A DNA stretch of 64,000 nt from Ligula intestinalis (taxonomy: Eukaryota; Platyhelminthes; Cestoda; Diphyllobothriidea; Diphyllobothriidae). Shown here piece by piece: positions 1 through 9,512 of the stretch (the stretch's first letter is position 1; each line of letters opens with the position of its first letter). The notes under the pieces are model-generated. The model saw only the letters and a program-made list of their open reading frames with translations. It was not told the DNA's origin and did no database searches. The translations under genes were made by a program, and so were the position numbers. The stretch is taken from positions 14,869,583 to 14,933,582 of the forward strand of contig JAYGXS010000004.1 in NCBI GenBank assembly GCA_036362985.1, given 5' to 3'.

Positions 1-1004
1 AATACCCTTAAAGACATCTCATTATTAGAGACTTTCTCAATAGCAAAATACCCTTTCTTCTAAGTATGAAATTTGAAGAAGACATGAGTTGCTATCAAAT
101 GCGTAAACGGATGACTGTTTTGTGCATTTTTTCTACAACGAATTTTTTCTACTACAATGAGTATTTCGTCAACGTTTTTCCAAGTCTTAGTGAATAGAGC
201 CAATTTGCTAAAAAATTTTAGGTATTGCAAAGAGAATTTCTTTTTCTTCTCTCTCATAACATACATTTACATCTATAAGGGTTCTAAACTACCATGGTAA
301 AGCTGTATACTACTTATGTGTTCTTTTTTTACACGACCAGAAAAACGCTGACTGAAAGGTTGACACCCTATCGTGGCTGAACTATATTAGGACTATTCTG
401 CGTGATAATTAATGGATTTGTGGAATACGATGTGGTCCGCCAAGATGAAAGATGATCGAACATATCCCAACTGTTATGAGCTAGTGGATATGATAAGGCG
501 TGAAAGGCCAGTGTGTTTTGAATGGTTTAATAAGGTTAGAAGGAGTAGAATGTAAGTAACATGCAAGTGACTCCCAGACAAGTGCAGTCCAGCCATGAAT
601 GGGCCGGAGTCCAGAGGCGCAGTCCGGCAAGCAGATTACCGGGTCCGGACACTACAACCGAACAGTAAGTCATCGGCTCCGGGAGTGACTGAGCGTAAAC
701 AACTCCACCGCATCTTGTGCACTGGTTTTGCCTTGGCAAGTGATTGGCTAGTGAGGCCAGACAAGTCTCGACCTTGAGTGGGCCGGGGTCCGTGAGCCAG
801 ACAGAGAGTGACCTCGAAAGGCTTGTCCCCGCGGTGTCCGAGGAAAGTATGGCTAAGAATAAGGGGTCGCTACAGATAAATGGATAGCACATTCTAGAAT
901 GTTGGCTAAAATTTCACGAGACAGCATATCCACTGTATTTGTTTTATGCACAACTGCATCAGATCTGATAAGGCAGTCTAGACCTTCCTTGTCAAGAACA
1001 TTGA
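1..1004. other. No gene recognised
   Basis: AT-rich sequence with only short open frames on both strands. None resembles a protein family I know and none shows a convincing exon structure. The stretch 536-892 is somewhat GC-richer and repeat-like, but I could not match it to another place in the window. Confidence 0.5.
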
Positions 1005-1085
1005 TCCTTTGGTTTCATCGCCTAGTGCGTGATTATTGCCTCTGGTCTGTGTGCAACTCCAAGTCCACGTGATATAGAAGGGCGA
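1005..1085 (-). pseudogene. Penelope-like element C-terminal remnant
   Basis: About 80 bp resembles, at the nucleotide level, the Penelope region at 27735-27800 and 28630-28700, which encodes the linker just before the GIY-YIG endonuclease on the minus strand. The shared block includes the 'ggtctgtgtgcaactcca' type segment. No open frame survives. A hammerhead motif on the same strand lies 340 bp away at 1425-1466, as expected for an upstream flanking repeat of a minus-strand Penelope copy. Short and degraded, so only moderately sure. Confidence 0.4.
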
Positions 1086-1424
1086 ATGACGGCCTACAAG
1101 ACGCTCTTGACGTGCAAATGCAAAAATGTAGCGTCATTGCGATTTAGCCTCTCATCTCGTTTGCGCATGCATCTGCTGACTAACTTACAGAGCTAACCAT
1201 TTCTTCTGCCTTCCCACTGAATTACTTTAGTTCACCCAGTGTGAAATTCTGTTGTGTAGTGATTACTGGCGACACATAAATCTGCTTGTAGAAAGAAAAT
1301 TCTATGCTCATCTTTCCGATACGCTAGTCTTGAGCCCTGATTGTAAAATTAGAAGCAAATATACGACTTCCAAGAAGTGTTCACGAAGAAAGAAACCCTG
1401 CTGATGGAAAAAAGACCTTTATAA

Positions 1425-1466
1425 GTCTACCGTTTCGGATTCCTAGTTAAATCCATCATCAGAGAC
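1425..1466 (-). ncRNA. Hammerhead-like motif, Penelope type
   Basis: Read on the minus strand, a CTGATGA core is followed by one extra T, a stem II of GGATTT pairing with GGAATCC (one mismatch region), and then GAAAC. The usual GTC after GAAAC has become GGT, so the cleavage side is damaged. Minimal hammerheads with almost no stem III are known from the flanking repeats of animal Penelope-like elements. I infer a decayed member, probably inactive. Confidence 0.5.
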
Positions 1467-1527
1467 AAAGTCATATAGGGTATTGGACTGTGCAGGTGCT
1501 GCAATCCAACGCCCTTATCTGAATCGG

Positions 1528-1568
1528 TCTCTGATGATGGATTCCACTGGGAATCCGAAACATCAGGG
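1528..1568 (+). ncRNA. Hammerhead-like motif, Penelope type
   Basis: Plus-strand order: CTGATGA (1531-1537), T, stem II GGATTCC (1539-1545), loop ACTG, GGAATCC (1550-1556), GAAAC (1557-1561), ATC. Stem II is a perfect 7-bp pairing. The final ATC differs from the GTC seen in the copy at 27123-27169. Both conserved core segments are intact. The extra nucleotide between CTGATGA and stem II departs from the textbook hammerhead but recurs in all Penelope-type copies here. Confidence 0.6.
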
Positions 1569-1570
1569 TA

Positions 1571-1630
1571 AGGAAGAAGACTTGTCGAGCACCGGATCAA
1601 TTGATCCGTTGCTCAACAAGTCTTCTTCCT
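1571..1630. repeat. 60-bp near-perfect palindrome inside an insertion
   Basis: The 30 bases 1571-1600 are the reverse complement of 1601-1630 with only two mismatches, centred on GGATCAATTGATCC. The palindrome starts a roughly 89-bp insertion (1572-1660) bracketed by a 12-bp direct repeat, ACATCAGGGTAA, at 1560-1571 and 1661-1672. The insertion interrupts the Penelope flanking repeat just after the hammerhead motif. Either a tiny mobile hairpin with target duplication or a template-switch product would look like this. Confidence 0.7.
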
Positions 1631-1989
1631 CATCCATACCTGGAACGCGAACATTTTCATACATCAGGGTAATAAAGCTCGTTTTCCAGCAGTAGGGTTT
1701 CTTTCTCCTGGATGAGGTTCCTAGGGCGCAATTAGTCGCAGTAAATGCGATTTCGGCATACGTACAAAAAGTTCCAAAGAAAAAAAGGCACCTGCCTAGC
1801 AGAAAGACTGGATTCAAGCGACCTACTGTTTGTAAATATAAGAAGATTAGGAATAAGTGTTGAAAAGTTACTAACCAAACAAAACACTTTAGCCACACAC
1901 TGGATAAACAGTGAAAAAGCAGATCTTGGCAGTGCATGAAAATCGGCTTTCTGTCTTCCAACGAACTGCTCACCGGAATGTGTTTCTTT

Positions 1990-2043
1990 GTCCGCTGAAG
2001 TTTCGGACAGCTCGGCCGGCTGTCCTTTGTCAGAGCGTGAACT
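1990..2043 (-). ncRNA. Hammerhead-like motif, second type, minus strand
   Basis: On the minus strand: stem I 5' side ending ACGCT, core CTGACAA, one A, stem II GGACAGC, loop CGGCCGA, GCTGTCC, then GAAAC, TTC and AGCGGAC. Stem II pairs perfectly over 7 bp. The stem I sides (GTTC..GCT with AGC..GGAC) pair around a two-base bulge. The canonical core would be CTGANGA, so a single G-to-A change, of the kind CpG decay produces, separates this copy from a consensus hammerhead. Confidence 0.55.
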
Positions 2044-2177
2044 GACTTTATCGATCAGCAACTCAGAGTTGCGACTGTACGTGTTGGCCATGGGCTGGTC
2101 GATTTTTTTCTCTACGCTCGCTGCTTCGCACTAGTGTGGATTTTGGCATAACTATGAAGTGCTGATCGATAAAGTTA

Positions 2178-2230
2178 GTCCACGCTTTGACACAGGACAG
2201 CCGGCCCAGCTGTCCGAAACGTCAGCGGAC
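2178..2230 (+). ncRNA. Hammerhead-like motif, second type, plus strand
   Basis: GTCC (2178-2181) can pair with GGAC (2227-2230), and GCT with AGC next to the core, leaving AC bulged. Stem II GGACAGC (2195-2201) pairs perfectly with GCTGTCC (2209-2215), followed by GAAACGTC. The first core segment has decayed to TTGACAC. The 3' core is intact here and damaged in the sister copy at 1990-2043, so the two copies complement each other in supporting the consensus fold. Confidence 0.55.
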
Positions 2231-2461
2231 AAAGAAACATATTTCGGTAAGCAAAATTGATTTATGATTCTAAGCCCGGAATTCTTACTTCTGCAAACGT
2301 GAGGACTGTGGTAAATACTAGTACTCCTATTACTAGTGCTTGTATTTATACTAGTGCCCCTTGATAAATAAAAAATCTAGAATTTAGGAACTTAACTCCT
2401 TTGAAAGGGAAAGGTTACGGAGCAAGTGCAAACTATAGTTAGAAAAACATCAATAACGAAA

Positions 2462-2601
2462 CTTGAACCTAGAATGGACATTTCTGGTTTATCAGTTTGT
2501 CTCAGACAGCCAAGCCCAACCCCACTTATTGCAACTTCTGAGTCTCGAACTCGTGATTTGGTGGTTAGAAGTCAGACGCCCTAAATATTGCGTCACGGGC
2601 T
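2462..2601 (-). repeat. tRNA-derived SINE copy 1
   Basis: Minus-strand SINE. Its 5' part has a good B-box-like segment (GAGTTCGAGACTC, near 2545-2557) and a weak A-box-like segment further upstream near 2585-2600. The 3' part, 2467-2511, corresponds to the 45-nt hammerhead-like tail seen in other copies, with GAAATG kept but the first core reading CTGAGAC. Divergent from the other copies. Confidence 0.5.
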
Positions 2602-2740
2602 GGTTTTCCTGTTAGTTATGATTCGGTATACAAATAGTGATAATGGAGCATATGGGACACAGGCGTTCCGTTGTGTCTTGGGACTCCATGTTGAGTCCTG
2701 CCAGTATCCGCGCAGTGTCACGTAAAATACGCAGCTTGGC

Positions 2741-2785
2741 GACCGGAATGACCACTTCCGGCTTATTAGACGTCATCAGCTAGCC
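2741..2785 (-). ncRNA. Hammerhead-like SINE tail, decayed
   Basis: Forty-five nucleotides, the same length as in all other SINE copies. The CTGATGA segment is intact, but the conserved GAAA has become GAAG and stem II no longer pairs well, so self-cleavage would not be expected. Confidence 0.4.
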
Positions 2786-2830
2786 ATATCCAGCCCAATG
2801 TTTTGCGATCCCTGAGGCATTCAGCGGCTG
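2741..2830 (-). repeat. tRNA-derived SINE copy 2, 3' part
   Basis: The 45-nt tail spans 2741-2785 on the minus strand: CTGATGA core intact, stem II weakened, GAAA changed to GAAG, and stem I GGCTAG against CCGGTC with one mismatch and two wobbles. No clear tRNA-like head is visible upstream, so this copy is truncated or decayed at its 5' end. Confidence 0.5.
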
Positions 2831-3131
2831 TCTTTTAATTATTTTTGGTCAAAATATCGGGCTTAGAAGCCAAATTTAACTCGGTGGAATGGCCACATTT
2901 TAGATTTGCCCCCTCCAAGGTTGAGCGAACGCTTAGGCCAGGCAATGTGGTGCCAAAGAATGGGGACTATTTGTGCCCCATCCCCCCCAAAAAAAACGAA
3001 GTGTTTGGATAAGTTTATATTTCTGAGAAAAATACGACTGGTGACGCATATTAACGGACGAATGAGCGACGTCAATGCTCTTGGGTTTTGTACAGTATGA
3101 GCATACTGGCTCCATTCCAAAAAGAGTTTTT

Positions 3132-3628
3132 GGCAAAAGCAGTTTAATTGATGCATCATATACCCCTAGTCTTAGCATTTTTTCCTACGGAAACGGTGGC
3201 TTTAGAGTTTTTGGGGGTGAATATATAGGAAAGGCAGTGAATTAGATTTGTAGGCGCAAGCGTAACGTGCAAGATGTAGTTGAAATTGCTTCCCGCGGCC
3301 GTTGGGAGTAAGGTGTTTTGCATGTAAATTGAAGGTGTGCGCGGCAATGGGCACCGCGGGTTATACTAATCTAACTCCAAAATGGTAAGTTGAAGTTGAT
3401 GGCCTCCTAACCAAAATTTATAGTTTTCAGGAATTTTAAGGAACCTGCATTTTTCCGCAATACGTTAAATGATAATACAAATTAGGATTAGATATAAATC
3501 TACAACATTTCTTAATACAATAAATAAAGGTGCATATAACCGTTATTAAAGTATATTCCACTGCTTATCCTAATTCCCTGCCTAGAGACTAGGGATATAT
3601 GAGATGCATTACATAAACTACTGTTGCC
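3132..3628. mobile_element. Nonautonomous inverted-repeat element, copy 1
   Basis: A 497-bp element starting GGCAAAAGCAG and ending CTACTGTTGCC. Its first 45 bases match the reverse complement of its last 45 (landmarks 'gatgcatcatatacccctagtc' and 'gactagggatatatgagatgc'). It holds no transposase-like frame. Two relatives lie at 18715-19276 and 20898-21465 and share the interior landmark 'atactaatctaactcca'. The 8 bases on either side (GAGTTTTT and AATTTTTG) do not form a clear target duplication. I infer a MITE-like DNA transposon. Confidence 0.7.
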
Positions 3629-5014
3629 AATTTTTGATCGTTTTCTTACTCAAAATAAAATGCTCATTTTGATTCTAGAATATAATAGTAAATTCGGAAT
3701 TCTAGCCAAAGCATCACAACGCCAGTTTATATATTGAGTACTGAAAACAGATTCTTCTGTCCAAAGCAAGCACTTAGGAAAAAAATGAGGTTTCATTTAT
3801 TTGAAGTTGTCTGATGTAAAGGAAAATAAGCTGAAATGTTGAGAAGAAAGAAAACACTTATTGAAAAACTGGGTCTATTTTACTGCAAACTGACGAAGTT
3901 TTAATCACCATCCCTTTTCCTAAGATGAAGACTAATTTAAAGAGTTGTGCTAAGGGTATGCAGTAAATTTTCCTCTTAATGATCGTCGAACACCAGAAAA
4001 TGAAGTACGATCCCTGAAACAAATCGTTTATTAGGCTGACATTTCGAATTTTATTTTTCTTAAATGCTTAGTATAATTCGCGTGTTCGCTTCTAACCGGA
4101 TCAGTTGGTAGGATAGGTAAGGCCATCTCACTTACCAATTATCCAACGAAACGGGCAGTTTACTCTCGACCTTAAAAGCAAGAAAGTTTTTTCTGTTCAG
4201 ACAAGGGCTGGCTGTCGCTGCCGATGCCGATGCATCCAGCCAGCCGGCGGCATCATCAATGGGTGACAACATACAGCCTTTGACATCACGATTGTCTAGA
4301 CACATATGTACTTTACTGTAACAAAATGACCTCTTGTAGTAGCGCAACACGTTTTATGAGGAAGGCTTTGTAGATGTGTTCGGCTTTTCATACAAGTGAA
4401 TCGCGGGAATAGGGGGGGGGGAAGGTGAGGTCAATAAGCAAAGGCTGGTTACGCAGCGGTGAGGGTTTAGTGGAGCCGGTCTAGGGGGAGGTGGGGGAGG
4501 TAGACAAAGAGAGAGCGCGGCAACCGTTGAACCTGCCGGGCGCGGAGCTTGTGCAAATAAGGTCGGCTTCATTAAACTGATAGCGGTTGCTAGCCGACGC
4601 TGTCTTAGGGACTAAGAGTAGTTTGGCAGGACTCTAGAAGACTTTGTTAGGGCCCACACGATTTGGGAAATCAACGGTATTTGGCAAGGATGACGTTTTT
4701 CATGTTTCTGACTTTATTTTTTCTCGACTATGCTGGGAGGTGATCCTGTATTCTTTTGGATAAGTGCCGACGCCTGCAATCAAGATACCATATTCTACTC
4801 TGCGATAGCAAGTAGATGAGTAGATAAAAATGCAGGTAGTCTGAGTTGACAACCTATCCTTACCTCCCCCGTGCAAAACCGAGTTGGTTGAAAGGGGATA
4901 GACATTTTTTTGATCCGCAGACCGCATTGACATGGAGCATCAGAAAATCCGTGGGTATTTTAAATCGCGATTTCGGCACTATGAAATACATATATATGAA
5001 GTGGATCTAACAAA
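3629..5014. other. No gene; one dispersed repeat and a G run
   Basis: No coding signal. Positions about 4372-4440 match 29697-29757 in reverse complement (shared around 'ttcacttgta' and 'cctcacct'), so a small dispersed repeat is present. A run of ten G lies at 4412-4421. Positions 4022-4055 resemble a fragment of the Penelope flanking repeat ('tttattaggctgacatttcga') without its other half. Confidence 0.5.
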
Positions 5015-5150
5015 GCAAAGGGAGACTGGAATGGTCATTGTTGGCTTATTAGCCGTCATCAGCCAGTCCTACCCAATTCCTGGTGTGGATCACCTGTAAT
5101 TCGAACCCATGAAATTAAGTCATTGGATGAAACACGCTACCGATAAGCGG
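5015..5150 (-). repeat. tRNA-derived SINE copy 3
   Basis: Minus-strand SINE. The head near 5095-5150 has a good B-box-like segment (GGGTTCGAATTAC) and a weak A-box region with 'ggtagcgtg'. The body and tail follow, ending CCAGTCTCCC. The tail at 5024-5068 has a perfect 6-bp stem I. The head-to-tail order (Pol III promoter, unique body, ribozyme-like tail) is clearest in this copy and in the one at 11064-11232. Confidence 0.65.
5024..5068 (-). ncRNA. Hammerhead-like SINE tail
   Basis: Minus-strand order: stem I GACTGG, core CTGATGA, C, stem II GGCT, loop AATA, AGCC, A, then ACAA where GAAA is expected, TGACCATT, and stem I CCAGTC. Stem I is a perfect 6-bp helix and stem II a perfect 4-bp helix. 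Loss of GAAA would abolish cleavage. Compared with 11414-11458, stem I has changed at two positions with matching changes on the other strand. Confidence 0.6.
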
Positions 5151-5574
5151 TGGGCTGGGATACATGCTGAAATACTAGTCTCCCAAGAAATTTATGCAGA
5201 AAAAGAAGTGAAGTCACTTAAGAGGAAAACAATTTATCTAACTCGAAAACTGACGCATTAATCATAGTTTGTTCCAAAGAACATCACATGTTGAATAGAT
5301 ATTTATTGGAAGGCCGCTATTTCAGCACACGTATAAGCATTTCAAAATGCCAAACTCAGACTTTAAAATAACTGTGTTGACGGACGTAAATCGGGAGCTA
5401 GCCCAGTGTTTGAATTTTTTTGTTCGGAAGTTTTGAAATTCTCAAAAAATTCGAAAATAGCACAGCAAAAATAGTTGAAGTTTTTGGGATGCTGATATTA
5501 TAGTGCACATGCGTGGCAGTCAGCTGAGTGCTTCCGTATTGGTGGATTCCCCACGTGTGGTAAAGCTGGACTAA

Positions 5575-5735
5575 CAAATCAATCCAAGCGTGATTAAATT
5601 CACGGCGCATGGTGAGTCTCGTAGCTCAATGGTAGAGCGTTGGCTGATCAAAAGCCTTCTCTGCTGTGTGGGTGCGACTCCGACTGAGGCCCCGGATTTT
5701 CAACAATTGGGTCAATCGAATTATGAAAATGTACC
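5575..5735 (+). repeat. Second tRNA-derived SINE family, copy 1
   Basis: Contains a tRNA-like head: A-box segment TAGCTCAATGGTAGAGCG (5621-5638) and B-box-like segment GGGTGCGACTCC (5669-5680). The same head, the same 40 bp upstream ('gtgattaaattcacggcgca') and a related downstream body occur at 38275-38425. Repetition with shared flanks shows this is a SINE rather than a working tRNA gene; it would not fold into a full cloverleaf. Confidence 0.6.
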
Positions 5736-6150
5736 AAACCCCTAACACATGCATATACAGTTCTGCTAGTCCTGCAAGCAACTTTCCTAAATTTGTAAAT
5801 GTTTGATTATTTCTCCCATAACAGCGGGGACGCATTTACGAAAACTTATGGATAATAATGAGCAACATTAGGCATATTAAGTACTTGAAAGAACTATAAG
5901 AAGCATTAAGTGTTTGTTAAGAAAAATAAAACTTTCTCGATAATTCCCAGCTTGTGGAGACATCAAAAATAGCTATAAAGTAGAACAATAAATTGAAATA
6001 GGTTGTTAAGTGTGCAACATAAAGCAGCCACTTTCTTTATACAAAAAGAACTTGCCTTTAGTCAAAATATTTTTTTATATTTGGTAATGATTGGATTCGT
6101 AGTTATTGAATATCGTGGAATAAAGTTTCTCTTCATTTCGTTACTTTTCG

Positions 6151-6624
6151 GTGTATTCATTCATAAGTTTAATAATTGCCCGTCTCTTCTACGCTTACAT
6201 CAAACCCTTTAAAATAAGATATAACTCAACAGAATTAACCGAAAAAAACGAAATTTTGAGTATTATTTCTTATGCAGATGCCCATGTTGTTCAAATGTGG
6301 AAATGCTTCAAAACAGCAAACCACATTTTCGAGCATACAACATGTCTGCTAGATACCACGCATATTGTTATTCCTAAGATTGATAAAAACGTTTCCATAA
6401 TAGGTAACCTCTTTTAAAAGCGCTTTTATTGTATATTTAGCTGACGAACGTCTGCGTATATTAACTATTTCCAAATTAATCTCACAGGGAAATTGGGGAC
6501 TTTTGACAGTTTCTTTAATTTATCTGAAGAAAAAAGATTAAATTTGACTGAAAATGAAAGAACATACCTTTCTCTTTATAACGGATTATTTTTCGCTCAA
6601 GGAGATAGATTCCAAAACCATTAA
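6151..6624 (+). CDS. Possible two-exon protein of unknown function
   Basis: An open frame from 6151 runs to a donor-like site at 6404 (exon end G at 6403, intron begins GTAACC). An acceptor CTCACAG ends at 6487. Joining them keeps the frame open across a glycine codon and continues for 45 codons to a stop at 6622-6624. The implied intron is 84 bp, within the short range seen in many invertebrates. The predicted product of about 130 residues includes 'ISYADAHVVQMWKCF' in exon 1 and 'NLSEEKRLNLTENER' in exon 2. I do not recognise a family. The start is uncertain and a further upstream exon is possible, since a polypyrimidine tract and 'caacag' precede 6232. No transposable element overlaps. The case rests only on frame continuity and splice signals. 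Confidence 0.35.
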
Positions 6625-8799
6625 TAAACGTGTGAATGTGAAAAAAACAGGCCATATATGACCATTTTCTGAAAAACTTATTATTCTTCTGCGTGTTCCG
6701 TTTCTATATAACGCTTGAGCAAAACCTTTTGTTGACAAAAAAGTATATTCTACCTGACTGACATAAAAGAAGGCCTTCTTTCATTCCCCTTTGCGGTAAC
6801 GTGTATGGCAAAATTTGAGTATTTGCAGGGTCAGCGGTGAGGTTTATATAAAACCCGACGAAACCTTTTTGTTACTGTATTTTGTGCACAATAACTTCAG
6901 AGAATAGATAAATATAATTTTTAAAACGTCTAGCACTGCTTGTTTCAGAAAATAAATGCTATTCCTTAAACTTCGCTTTTGCTCCAGTTGATCAACTTCG
7001 CACAGAATTTTTCAGTACTGGAAGGGATTATTAATCCAGCTTTTTTTGCTAATTATGGAATTCTTCTACAGCACAATGTAGATAAGAAGAAATTTTCCTC
7101 CTCTCTTTCCTTATAGCATAGGGAATTTTTTTACTATAAACATACTCATGATTTAGCCAAAATGAGAGCCTATTTCCCCCAATAATAACTTTGAATATGA
7201 GGGCAGTTTTCCAAACCAAAACCCTTCTTATTATTAAATCCACTCAGTTGATCAAAATACCCTGTCCAGATATACGCTAAACTACCAAGTTAAATTTCGT
7301 CCTTCAAGTTGTTTGCATGATACGCAGAACTCTATATGCTGTTTCTATACAACCCATCTGTCTGATGGCGAGTTGGGTAACCAAACTCGAACATGCGCGC
7401 AATAAACATTATTTTTTTCCCAAAAGACTTTCTTACTTACTCTGATCTACTGGGTTTCTGAAGAAAACAAACTCCATGTGGGTGGCAAGGGTCATGAACA
7501 GGCGGTCATCTTCCATACTGACGTGCGGAAAGTTAATTGCCTGTTTGTGACCGTTGCCACGCGACTGGAGTTTCTGTCCTTCAGAAAGCCAACATATCAG
7601 AGTGTGCGCCTATTCCTGTTTGAATAAATACCCGATATGCAGGGACAAAGAATGACAACTGTTAGGCAGTCATGAGCTCTGGTTCGATAAACTGCCTCTG
7701 TCTAGCTCGAGCCATTGTACCACTGGCGCTGCACTTGCGATGCACTTTAGTGCATGCTCGTGTTTTCAATCCCGGCTGGTAGTCAGGATTATAATTGGCT
7801 GAAAGAAGGCAAAATAAAAGCTGAAACATACTACACAACTCTTTCCACCTTTTCTGTCATCCCTTCTCGCTCTCTCTCTCTCTCCATAGACATACATATC
7901 GGAAAAGCACGTCACCCTCACTGCTGCGACTAGGATCTTGCACGTACCCCTTCTGAACGTCTGACAGCTTGCTACTGGCTATAACAAACGTTATGCCAGA
8001 AGACCCATGCCATACAAAAATACATTAAAGGCTTTTTAAGAGTTTGAAGAGGCTGAATTGGATTGCACAAGATTCAACCCACCGCAGCGAGGGTGCACTT
8101 ACTTGATGCGCTTATTTGATATGTTTCGATACCTTCATTCAAAGGGTCCATGGCTTCCGAATGATCAGTAAGCACCTTTATGCGTCTGACCTATAGTGAA
8201 TGTCCGCTGGAACAAAATTCTTTTTATTTGCGTCGTAGACAGAATGGGACTGATGGAGATCTTGACCATGGCAGTGGTTGTAACGCGCTTAGAAAGCGTT
8301 TACGATTAGGATGGATTACTTAAGTGGAGCCAATTGGAATGTATGTTTTGAACACGCATGGATGCCGCCTTTTGAATGCACACGATTTTGGCCGACTGCA
8401 ATAACCCAACTCAAAAAAGATAATTTTCCCTACGCAGCAGCATTTTTGCTTTTGGTTTTGTTACCTTTACAAAAAAGCACATTTTTTAGGAAAGGTGAAT
8501 AAAAATACACCTTCGTAGACGCATAGGGTGAAAAACTACGCCCTGTTAAATTTTATATTTGAAGGGAGGGTCACTTTTGGTTCGGAAAAATTTTACAATG
8601 AGGGCTGTCAAGACCAGGAAATTCACGTTGGTGTATCTTATCTGCGCATTCCTGAATGATACATAGAGAGTATACGAAAAGGTTCATATTTGTTGCAAAA
8701 TTTTAAGGGAAGCGCAGAGAAATAGAGGATTCCTAATACAAGGGAAATATACAATATATAGGCTTGAAAACTTAAGCGTACATCAAACTGCGGTCAAAA
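6625..8799. other. No gene recognised; AT-rich
   Basis: Short frames only. Two acceptor-like sites are followed by open stretches (about 6832-6910 and 6949-7035), which might be exons, but neither has a partner donor I can defend. A short (CT)n run lies at 7870-7884. Confidence 0.4.
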
Positions 8800-9075
8800 T
8801 TATGAGAGGATCGAAAAACTTTTTAAATGCCTAATTCCACTTCTCCAGTTGTAGACTTTAAAGAAAACGTAATATGCAACCATTTGAATACAAAAGGAAT
8901 ACTCGTCCATGTTTTCTGCAAAATCCAATGGATTAATCAAGACATCGAAAATCAATCTTAAAATATCCATATTATTTGACAAATCACTACTACTGGATTG
9001 AGGTTTTGCAGGCAACTGAAGAGAAGCTCCATCAAAAGCCATTAAAGTCCCGTTATCTAAAATATCGTGTACTTA
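8800..9075 (-). CDS. Possible exon, unknown protein
   Basis: On the minus strand an open frame follows an acceptor-like 'atattttag' near 9058 and runs about 85 codons to a stop at 8800. The predicted peptide includes 'LMAFDGASLQLPAKPQ' and 'ILRLIFDVLINPLDF', which has the look of ordinary globular protein, but I recognise no family. There is no obvious donor, so it could be a terminal exon or chance. It is unrelated to the repeats nearby. Confidence 0.25.
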
Positions 9076-9512
9076 TTCTGATAGATAATCAGTATTTCAA
9101 CCCAGTGCAAATACCCCCTTTCTAATCATAAAATATTTTATCACCTCGGTTACCGTTTCATCGCCTATGTCAGTAATTTCTTAGATGGAGTTAAGAATGC
9201 ATTCATGCGAATACAGGGTTTCATAAGTCTGTCATTTTCTGTCTTCTTCGCCGAACGTTTGTTATGCATGTATTTTATTTGAATGTTTTGGATACAGAAA
9301 CTATTTAGTGATAACTTAATGAAACTTAACAACACAAAATGAGTAACCTGCAAACTTAATCTTCCAGTGACCACTATAACAACTGTGGCGACCGAACGAT
9401 GCAACCCACCCCATAACCACACCCTCCAGATACGGAGTGATCCAGATATAAAGGAACATGAATTATTATCATAATTTACAAAATAAATGGAACAAAATTT
9501 AATCGTACAACT

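Larger units (their letters stand above)
1385..1702. repeat. Inverted Penelope flanking-repeat pair
   Basis: Two related segments face each other. The left arm (about 1385-1466) read on the minus strand and the right arm (1528-1702) read on the plus strand share a hammerhead-like core and, outside it, a block around 'agaaaccctgctg' (1391-1403) that returns in reverse complement at 1681-1702. Penelope flanking repeats (pseudo-LTRs) are known to lie in either orientation, which fits this head-to-head arrangement. The right arm is split by a hairpin-forming insertion at 1571-1660. Confidence 0.5.
1940..2250. repeat. Inverted copies of a hammerhead-bearing repeat
   Basis: A segment of about 90-150 bp occurs on the minus strand (2095 down to 1940) and again on the plus strand (about 2150-2250). 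Shared landmarks are 'tgctgatcgataaagt', the GGACAGC hairpin, 'gaaac', and 'cagcggacaaagaaac'. The spacer is about 60 bp. I take these as two solo ends of a retroelement, perhaps a second Penelope family, because the hammerhead-like part has the same architecture as the Penelope flanking repeats but a different sequence. Confidence 0.6.

Noticed and set aside
3340..3400. Spliced-leader RNA gene ('aatggtaagttg' resembles an exon-intron junction)
   Set aside because: The sequence is internal to a dispersed inverted-repeat element and lacks a recognisable leader or Sm site.
4022..4060. Another Penelope-type hammerhead
   Set aside because: Only the 'ctgacatttcga' half is present; no stem II and no CTGANGA segment.
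5613..5690. Working tRNA gene
   Set aside because: Good A box and fair B box, but no full cloverleaf, and the same flanks recur at 38275-38425, so it is a SINE head.
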